DNA from: Planctomycetaceae bacterium
Lineage (GTDB): Bacteria; Planctomycetota; Planctomycetia; Pirellulales; Pirellulaceae
Length of the DNA stretch: 6,056 nt
Direction of reading: 5' to 3'
Assembly (NCBI GenBank): GCA_007695205.1
Contig: REEF01000813.1
Coordinates: 1 to 6,056 of the forward strand
Below, in pieces: positions 1-4,756 of this stretch. How positions within the stretch are numbered: the first letter of the stretch is position 1; every line of letters starts with the position of its first letter. Under the pieces are notes generated by a model. The model did no database searches and was not told the DNA's origin. It saw only the letters and a program-made list of their open reading frames with translations. Made by a program: the position numbers and the translations under genes.

Positions 1-1447
1 GCTTGTCCCAGCGGGTCGCCCCTTTCAGTTCCTCAAAGGTCATGCCCGGCCGGTCGGGGATGTCGCGATGATGTTGCTGGACGATCTCCAGCACGTGGCT
101 GCAAGCGGCGTCGGCCGTATCGCGGTGCAAGTATCGGCCGGCCGAGATGCCGATCAGTTTTTGCTCTCGCATCAGCTTGGCCAGGATCTCCTGCAACCGG
201 TCTGGCAGGACTTTGGCTCGAACTGCGATTTCGGCTTCGCTAGCCGTCAGTCCCTCAGCGGCGCGGATACAGTACTCGACGAACCGGGCGTCGTCGCTAA
301 TCGCCTGGGCCCTTTGTTCCAGTTCCTCGCGAAGCTGCGTGCGAGTCCGTTTCAGCCTTCGCGGGATGGCCTCGATGATCGTACCCCCGCCCACCGTTTG
401 CATGGGCGACAGCAGCCGCAGGATGAAATGGTCACCCGGTCCGGCGATGATCGGGGACTGGGTACGGATCTGGATCAAGTACTCGCCCGGCTCGCCCACT
501 TCGCCCTGCCCCAGGTTGTAAATGGCGGCATTCACTTCGGACGTCCCCGTATGAAATCGCACGGCACCGCCCTGTTTCAAACGCAGCCTGTCGCGCGGAA
601 GCAACCGCAAGCGGCAGACGTACCAGGATTCGGGGGCAAAGTATCCGGGCAGCGTCAGCGTGTCGCCTCGACCGATCGCCTGGGATTCCCAGTGGCCCAC
701 GTTCAACGCGGCACATTGCCCGGCCATGACCGTGTCGCTCGCCCGGCCGTACACTTCGACCCGCTTCAGTCGGCCGCCGAAATCTTGAGGCAGAATGACG
801 ACCTCGTCGCCCGGCTGAGCCTGGCCGCAGACCGGAATCCCGGCCACGACCGTCCCGTAACCCTGGACGGAGAACGCTCGGTCGACGGGCAGACGAAACA
901 CGCCACCCGTAGTTTTCGGAGTGATTTGTGCGACCAGCGTTTCCAACGCTTCGAGCAACGGGCTGTAGCCCTGGCCGGTGACGTTCGATACGGGCAAGAT
1001 CGATGCGCCTTCCAGGAAAGTCCCTTGAACCAACTCGGCCAGTTCGGCTTGTGCTAACTCCACATCTTCCGCCGCGACGCGGTCGATCTTTGTCAAGGCC
1101 ACCAAGCCGTGACGGATACCCAGCAGTGTCAAGATATCCAGATGCTCGCGGGTCTGCGGCATCACCCCATCGTCGGCTGCGACGACCAAGATGACGCCGT
1201 CCATGCCCGCCGCGCCTGCCACCATGGTCTTGACGAAATTCTCGTGGCCGGGCACGTCGACGATCCCGACCTCTAAATTCCCGACGATGCAAGGAGCATA
1301 CCCCAGATCGATCGACATCCCGCGTTCTTTTTCCTCACGCAGGCGGTCGGTCTCACAGCCCGTCAGGCTCTTGACCAAGGCTGTCTTGCCGTGATCGATG
1401 TGTCCGGCCGTTCCCAAGGTGATGTTGATCTGGTCATGCGACATCAT
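1..1447 (-). CDS. selB: Selenocysteine-specific elongation factor SelB (partial, C-terminus outside window)
   Basis: SelB is a GTPase that delivers selenocysteyl-tRNA to the ribosome at UGA codons followed by a SECIS hairpin. I translated the minus strand from 1447 and the frame is open to the window edge, giving 482 residues. The GTPase motifs are in order: P-loop GTAGHIDHGKT (12-22), RGMSIDLGYA (42-51), DVPGHE (64-69) and TKID (119-122). The next domain carries FRLPVDRAFSVQGYGTVVAG (184-203), and a later barrel carries VRFHTGTSEVNA and SPMQTVGGGTII (about 347-359). These are SelB-type rather than EF-Tu-type. From about residue 363 the chain is charged and helical, like the winged-helix region. 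SelB proteins usually have a little over 600 residues, so roughly 130-150 C-terminal residues, including the mRNA-binding winged helices, are missing only because of the window edge. The start at 1447 is followed by a second ATG at 1444; an AAGGA-type site lies just upstream. It is transcribed divergently from the operon to its right. Confidence 0.94.
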   Translation of the reverse strand, partial: MMSHDQINITLGTAGHIDHGKTALVKSLTGCETDRLREEKERGMSIDLGYAPCIVGNLEVGIVDVPGHENFVKTMVAGAAGMDGVILVVAADDGVMPQTREHLDILTLLGIRHGLVALTKIDRVAAEDVELAQAELAELVQGTFLEGASILPVSNVTGQGYSPLLEALETLVAQITPKTTGGVFRLPVDRAFSVQGYGTVVAGIPVCGQAQPGDEVVILPQDFGGRLKRVEVYGRASDTVMAGQCAALNVGHWESQAIGRGDTLTLPGYFAPESWYVCRLRLLPRDRLRLKQGGAVRFHTGTSEVNAAIYNLGQGEVGEPGEYLIQIRTQSPIIAGPGDHFILRLLSPMQTVGGGTIIEAIPRRLKRTRTQLREELEQRAQAISDDARFVEYCIRAAEGLTASEAEIAVRAKVLPDRLQEILAKLMREQKLIGISAGRYLHRDTADAACSHVLEIVQQHHRDIPDRPGMTFEELKGATRWDK

Positions 1448-1452
1448 CCAGG

Positions 1453-1460
1453 TTCCTTTT
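1453..1460 (-). promoter_or_regulatory. Ribosome binding site of selB
   Basis: Read on the minus strand this is AAAAGGAA. The AGGA core ends 6 bases before the ATG at 1447 and 9 bases before the ATG at 1444. Either start is served, and the first is marginally preferred because it gives the longer protein with normal spacing. I saw no convincing -10/-35 pair for selB on this strand. Confidence 0.6.
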
Positions 1461-1488
1461 CTATGGTCAGTGTGATGACTCAGCAGAA

Positions 1489-1561
1489 GGGGTCGAGAGT
1501 CGTTTTCGGGTGAACCGCTCTCCCCATGGTTGATCGTTGCCCGAAAACGACTCCCGACCCC
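1489..1561. repeat. REP-like inverted repeat, two 22-bp arms around a 29-base spacer
   Basis: The left arm (1489-1510) begins GGGGTCGAGAGTCGTTTT and the right arm (1540-1561) is its reverse complement with one difference out of 22 (A at 1495 in the left arm faces C at 1555). On the minus strand this pair becomes a G-U wobble in RNA. The spacer 1511-1539 is not obviously structured. The core, GGGTC-x-GGAGTCGTTTTCGGG in one orientation, resembles palindromic elements I remember as dispersed in planctomycete and some other genomes, where they are linked to REP-associated (RAYT, Y1 type) transposases. No transposase is visible here. It lies between two divergent genes, so it is not in a terminator position for either of them. 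The structure is seen directly; the REP assignment is inference from memory. Confidence 0.7.
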
Positions 1562-1605
1562 GTTGTCCTCCCAATCCGAGGCCACCATGATTGGCGGAAA
1601 ATCGT

Positions 1606-1633
1606 GGTCGAGTGCTTATTTTAGCTCTCGACC
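1606..1633. repeat. Short inverted repeat overlapping the candidate promoter
   Basis: GGTCGAG (1606-1612) and CTCGACC (1627-1633) form a perfect 7-bp inverted repeat with a 14-base AT-richer spacer. It sits just upstream of the candidate -10 at 1643-1648, so it covers the -35 position and could be an operator or a small hairpin. The sequence CTCTCGACCC at 1625-1634 is also an exact 10-base reverse complement of 1490-1499 in the left arm of the larger inverted repeat. It may instead be a degenerate copy of that element. Confidence 0.35.
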
Positions 1634-1648
1634 CGGATCGGGTACAAT
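1620..1648 (+). promoter_or_regulatory. Candidate sigma-70-type promoter of the methyltransferase/dehydratase operon
   Basis: TACAAT at 1643-1648 matches the -10 consensus in five of six positions and lies 38 bases before the ATG at 1687, leaving a short leader. The -35 position at 17-base spacing (1620-1625, TTTAGC) matches TTGACA in only three places. The promoter is therefore weak, activator-dependent or wrongly placed. It is the best candidate in the intergenic region. Confidence 0.4.
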
Positions 1649-1673
1649 AGAGACGGCCACCGTTCTATTTTGG

Positions 1674-1679
1674 AAAGGA
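1674..1679 (+). promoter_or_regulatory. Ribosome binding site of the methyltransferase gene
   Basis: AAAGGA lies 7 bases before the ATG at 1687. It is the strongest Shine-Dalgarno sequence in the rightward operon and fixes the start of the first gene. A GGAG directly abutting the ATG is too close to act. Confidence 0.65.
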
Positions 1680-1686
1680 AACGGAG

Positions 1687-2493
1687 ATGAAGCAGGTTAC
1701 GAATATCGGATTGACCGAGGTACAGCGAGTCTACAGCGGAGTCGAAGGTGAACTCTGGGGGCTGATCATGGGCCAACAGATTCACATCGGAGGATTCCGT
1801 TCGTCCCTGGACTTGGCGCAGCGGGCCGGCATCCAGGCGGGGTGGTCGGGCGTCGATCTGTGCTGCTGTCACGGTGCGGGCATGCGGTTTTTGCTCCGGT
1901 TCTTTCAAGTGGCCCGCATGCATGGTGTGGACGCTACCGCTGCGGTGATCCAGCAAGGTCAGCAACATTGCCAATCCGAGGGATTGTCCGATCAAATCGA
2001 ATTCACCCTGGCTGACGCCTGCCAAACCGGACTGCCGGGCGACAGCTTCGATTTCGTCTGGGGGGAAGATGCCTGGTGTTACGTCGTGGACAAACCCGGA
2101 TTGATTGCCGAAGCGGTGCGGTTGGTCAAACCCGGCGGCATTATCGCCTTTACCGATTGGATCGAAGGCAGCCAGCCATTGACCGAAGACGAAGCGGTCC
2201 GGTTGCTGCGTTTCATGAAGTTTCCTAGCATCCAAGATTTGCAGGGATACACCGAACTGTTATCCGAACACGGTTGCGAAGTCCTGGTGGCCGAGGATAC
2301 CGGACGATTCGCCCCGCACGTGGACCTGTATCTGAACATGCTGAACATGCAGTTGACGTACGATGCGTTGCAGATCCTGGATTTCGACAACGTCGGCTTG
2401 AAAGCGATGGCCGACGAGATGGCGGCCCTGCAACAACTGGCCCACGCAGGAAAGATCGCTCAAGGTATCTTCGTAGCCAGGCGAAAAACATGA
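1687..2493 (+). CDS. Class I SAM-dependent methyltransferase with an unusual Cys-Cys-Cys motif I
   Basis: This 268-residue protein is a Rossmann-fold methyltransferase, presumably cytoplasmic. The N-terminal ELWGLIMGQQIHIGGF (22-37) resembles the WGxxIHxG segment of sarcosine/dimethylglycine-type N-methyltransferases. Motif I is VDLCCCHGAG (56-65), GVD (80-82) supplies the acidic residue of strand 2, and LADAC (108-112) fits motif III. FDFVWGEDAWCYVVDKPGL (121-139) and LVKPGGIIAFTDW (146-158) are the typical motif IV and post-motif region of small-molecule methyltransferases. The rest (about 160-268) is a helical substrate cap with no motif I can name. The first two glycines of the usual GxGxG loop are cysteines here (C59, C61). 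It is the first gene of the operon, has a good ribosome binding site, and its TGA overlaps the next start (ATGA at 2490). The acceptor atom and substrate are unknown; membership in the N-methyltransferase-like group is only a resemblance. Confidence 0.88.
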   Translation: MKQVTNIGLTEVQRVYSGVEGELWGLIMGQQIHIGGFRSSLDLAQRAGIQAGWSGVDLCCCHGAGMRFLLRFFQVARMHGVDATAAVIQQGQQHCQSEGLSDQIEFTLADACQTGLPGDSFDFVWGEDAWCYVVDKPGLIAEAVRLVKPGGIIAFTDWIEGSQPLTEDEAVRLLRFMKFPSIQDLQGYTELLSEHGCEVLVAEDTGRFAPHVDLYLNMLNMQLTYDALQILDFDNVGLKAMADEMAALQQLAHAGKIAQGIFVARRKT

Positions 2494-3689
2494 CCGCTTC
2501 TCCAACTCGGGCAACCGACGACGCGTTAGATTGTTGTGCGGCGACTGACGAAGTCCCCGACGCTCAGGAACCAACGGCACAGCAACATTTCGCGCAGATG
2601 ATCCAGAATTGTCTGCGGCACGCTCAGGCGGCCAAGGATGCGGGACGCCCGATCGTCGGCATCCTCTGCGAATTCACCCCCCGGGAACTGATCATGGCGG
2701 CGGGGGCCGTTCCCGTTTGCTTGTGCGGCGGTTCGGCCAAGACCATTGCCGCGGCCGAACAGTACCTGCCTGCCAATCTGTGCCCGCTGATCAAGTCCAC
2801 GTTCGGCTATCACGTGCAAGGCAATAATCCCTTCCTGGAAATGGCCGACTTGATCGTCGCCGAGACGACTTGCGACGGTAAAAAGAAGATGTACGAATTG
2901 ATGGCCGAATCACGGCCCATGTATGTGCTGGAATTACCGCAAAAGGCCGATGATCCCGATGCGATGGGACACTGGGTGCGAGAACTGCAGAAGTTCCGCA
3001 GCTTCCTGGAGCAGCGTTTCCAAACTCGGATCACGCAGGAGGCTTTGCGCCAGGCGATTGCCACGATGAACCGAGAACGGGCGTTGCGGCGCGAGTTGGC
3101 CGCGTTGATGATAGCGGATTCGCCGCCGTTGACCGGTCGCCAACTGCTGGATTTCAAAAGCAGCATCTCGGGCCTGTGCGAAGATTTCCGGCAGTACGAG
3201 CGGGCATTGGCCGAGTATCGCGGCCAGCAGGCCGGCGATTCGCCAGTCCGCGTGCTCCTGACAGGTGTACCGACAGTGCACGGCGCGGAACGAGTCGTCC
3301 AATTGCTGGAAGACGCAGGCGGATTGGTGGTGGCCGCAGAGAACTGTACGGGCTTGAAGCCGATCATGGAGGACGTCGACGTGAACGCAGCCGATCCGCT
3401 GCAAGCGTTGGCGGAAAAGTACTTTCATCTGCCCTGCTCGGTGATGACCCGAAACGACCGCCGTCTGGAATTCCTGCGGGAATTGGCCGTCCAGTACCGG
3501 GCGCAATGCATCGTGGATCTGATCTGGCAAGCCTGCTTGACCTACGATGTGGAATCGCACCGCATCAAGCGGTTCGCCGAGCAGGAACTCGGCTTGCCCT
3601 ATCTTCGGATCGAGACCGATTATTCCCCGTCCGATTCGGCGCGGATCATGGTACGGATCGAAGCCTTGTTCGAGACTATCCGCCGATGA
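2490..3689 (+). CDS. Double-cubane-cluster reductase-like protein, 2-hydroxyacyl-CoA dehydratase D-component family (YjiM type)
   Basis: This 399-residue protein belongs to the BcrC/HgdB (2-hydroxyacyl-CoA dehydratase subunit D) superfamily. Diagnostic segments are GILCEFTPRELIMAAGAVPV (57-76), LCPLIKSTFGY (97-107), VAETTCDGKKKMYELM (123-138), LLTGVPTVHGAERVVQLLE (256-274), ENCTGLK (284-290), LPCSVM (314-319), DLIWQACLTYDVES (343-356) and IETDYSPSDSARIMVRIEALFE (374-395). This pattern is closest to what I know of YjiM-like double-cubane [8Fe-9S] proteins, which use ATP-driven electrons from an activator to reduce small substrates. Cysteines 60, 98, 128, 286, 316 and 349 sit at these motifs: six, the number reported to hold a double-cubane cluster. 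The frame is open upstream to 2274, but that part overlaps the methyltransferase, so the start is the ATGA overlap at 2490. No clear ribosome binding site precedes it; translation is probably coupled. A CC pair at 15-16 lies in a variable N-terminal tail. Confidence 0.92.
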   Translation: MTASPTRATDDALDCCAATDEVPDAQEPTAQQHFAQMIQNCLRHAQAAKDAGRPIVGILCEFTPRELIMAAGAVPVCLCGGSAKTIAAAEQYLPANLCPLIKSTFGYHVQGNNPFLEMADLIVAETTCDGKKKMYELMAESRPMYVLELPQKADDPDAMGHWVRELQKFRSFLEQRFQTRITQEALRQAIATMNRERALRRELAALMIADSPPLTGRQLLDFKSSISGLCEDFRQYERALAEYRGQQAGDSPVRVLLTGVPTVHGAERVVQLLEDAGGLVVAAENCTGLKPIMEDVDVNAADPLQALAEKYFHLPCSVMTRNDRRLEFLRELAVQYRAQCIVDLIWQACLTYDVESHRIKRFAEQELGLPYLRIETDYSPSDSARIMVRIEALFETIRR

Positions 3690-4756
3690 ATACGGTCCTG
3701 TATGCCAGTCCGCTGGTTCCCGTCGAATGGTTGGCAGCGCACGGGGTTCGGCCGATCTGGTGGCGGGATTCTGATCCACGTGGGGCCTGCTCGCCCGACC
3801 GCGACGTGGACCGGCACGGCGAGCCGTCGGGGATCGGTTCCCCGCTCCGAGGTCGTCGCGGCGTCTGCCCGCTGGCAGCGGCCGTGGTGGACAGCGCCGC
3901 ACGAGCGTCGGCGTCGGCGGTGGTGCTAACCACGACTTGCGATCAAATGCGGTACGCTGCGTCCTGGCTGCAGTACCAACGCCGGCTGCCCACGTTCCTG
4001 ATGAACGTCCCATCCACCTGGGAAACCGAGACCGCTCGGTCGCTGTACCTGGCGGAACTGGACCGGCTGAGCCGCCTGCTGGTCGCATTGGGCGGCACGC
4101 GACCGTCGAACGAAGCGTTGGCGGAAGTCATGCATGATTTCGATGGTGCTCGAGCCCGTTTGCTAGGGATCCGCAACCGGTTATCGGGGCGCGCCTTGGC
4201 CGACGCGCTGATCGCGGTCCGCGAGACGGCGGAGCGGAACGAATGGCCAAGCGCCGCTGATTCGGTCCCATCCTCCGAAAGCTTACTAAATCATGATCCC
4301 GTGCAAGGCAGGCCGCTGCGTTTAGCGATAGTGGGCGGGCCATTGCCGGAGTCGGACTATGGTCTGTTCGACTGGATCGAGCAGGCGGGGGGCCGGATCG
4401 TCCTGGACGCGACCGAGTGGGGCGAGCGGACATTACCTCGCGCTTTTTCGGCCGATTCGACTCGGCGCGATCCGCTGGGCGAATTGGCCGACGCCTATTT
4501 CGGCACGATCCCCGAAATCTTTCGCCGTCCCAACCACACGCTGTATGAATATCTGAACCGCGAATTGTCCGCCCGGCACGTGCACGGCCTGATCCTCCGC
4601 CGTTACCTGTGGTGCGATCTATGGCACGCCGAGGTCGCCGTACTGAAAGCCTGCTGTCCTGTGCCGGTATTGGATTTGGACGTATCGGACAGCGAGACCA
4701 GTTCATCCGAACGCACTCGAGGACGAATCGAAGCCTTCCTGGAGATGCTGCCATGA
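3686..4756 (+). CDS. 2-hydroxyacyl-CoA dehydratase D-component family protein, three-cysteine type (first of a probable pair)
   Basis: This is a 356-residue diverged paralogue of the preceding protein. Matching segments are LYASPLVPVEWLAAHGVRP (5-23), GVCPLAAAVVDSA (59-71), TTTCDQMRYA (82-91), FLMNVPSTWETE (104-115), LAIVGGPLPESDYGLFDWIE (213-232), the C310 region (RRYLWCDLW) and RTRGRIEAFLEML (343-355). Cysteines 61, 85 and 310 correspond to 98, 128 and 349 of the upstream protein. The positions equal to its cysteines 60, 286 and 316 are not cysteine here. Three cysteines are what classical dehydratase subunits use for one [4Fe-4S] cluster, so a single cluster rather than a double cubane is inferred. 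Residues 28-58 are a basic, glycine- and proline-rich linker. It starts in an ATGA overlap with no visible Shine-Dalgarno sequence, so coupled translation is likely. The substrate is unknown, and it need not act on a CoA ester. Confidence 0.86.
   Translation: MNTVLYASPLVPVEWLAAHGVRPIWWRDSDPRGACSPDRDVDRHGEPSGIGSPLRGRRGVCPLAAAVVDSAARASASAVVLTTTCDQMRYAASWLQYQRRLPTFLMNVPSTWETETARSLYLAELDRLSRLLVALGGTRPSNEALAEVMHDFDGARARLLGIRNRLSGRALADALIAVRETAERNEWPSAADSVPSSESLLNHDPVQGRPLRLAIVGGPLPESDYGLFDWIEQAGGRIVLDATEWGERTLPRAFSADSTRRDPLGELADAYFGTIPEIFRRPNHTLYEYLNRELSARHVHGLILRRYLWCDLWHAEVAVLKACCPVPVLDLDVSDSETSSSERTRGRIEAFLEMLP
4741..4744 (+). promoter_or_regulatory. Ribosome binding site of the third dehydratase-like gene
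   Basis: GGAG lies 8 bases before the ATG at 4753, within the last codons of the preceding gene. It supports this start and, unlike the two upstream junctions, allows independent initiation as well as coupling. Confidence 0.55.

Noticed and set aside
68..1057. Long plus-strand open frame opposite selB
   Set aside because: The minus strand encodes a motif-complete SelB GTPase over the whole stretch, and the plus-strand translation shows no recognisable domain; it is a shadow.
1489..1561. Rho-independent terminator
   Set aside because: The hairpin lies upstream of both divergent genes, has a 29-base loop and no following T run on either strand.
1448..1686. A selC (tRNA-Sec) gene in the intergenic region next to selB
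   Set aside because: There is no long acceptor/T-arm fold, no TCA anticodon loop in context and no terminal CCA; the strong pairing belongs to the 22-bp inverted repeat.
2274..2489. Upstream extension of the first dehydratase-like gene
   Set aside because: The added residues overlap the conserved end of the methyltransferase in another frame and are arginine-rich nonsense; the ATGA start at 2490 fits the operon pattern.
3767..3862. Possible frameshift in the basic, Gly/Pro/Arg-rich residues 28-58 of the second dehydratase-like protein
   Set aside because: Family motifs before and after it are in the same frame and the segment falls where the paralogues have a variable linker, so an intact gene is simpler.
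2934..4088. 384-codon minus-strand open frame across the dehydratase genes
   Set aside because: It lies antisense to two genes with clear family motifs and has composition typical of a reverse-strand shadow in GC-rich DNA.
2491..4756. TGA codons at the gene junctions read as selenocysteine
   Set aside because: Each TGA is part of an ATGA overlap with a well-supported new start, and continuing in the old frame gives no family-like sequence.
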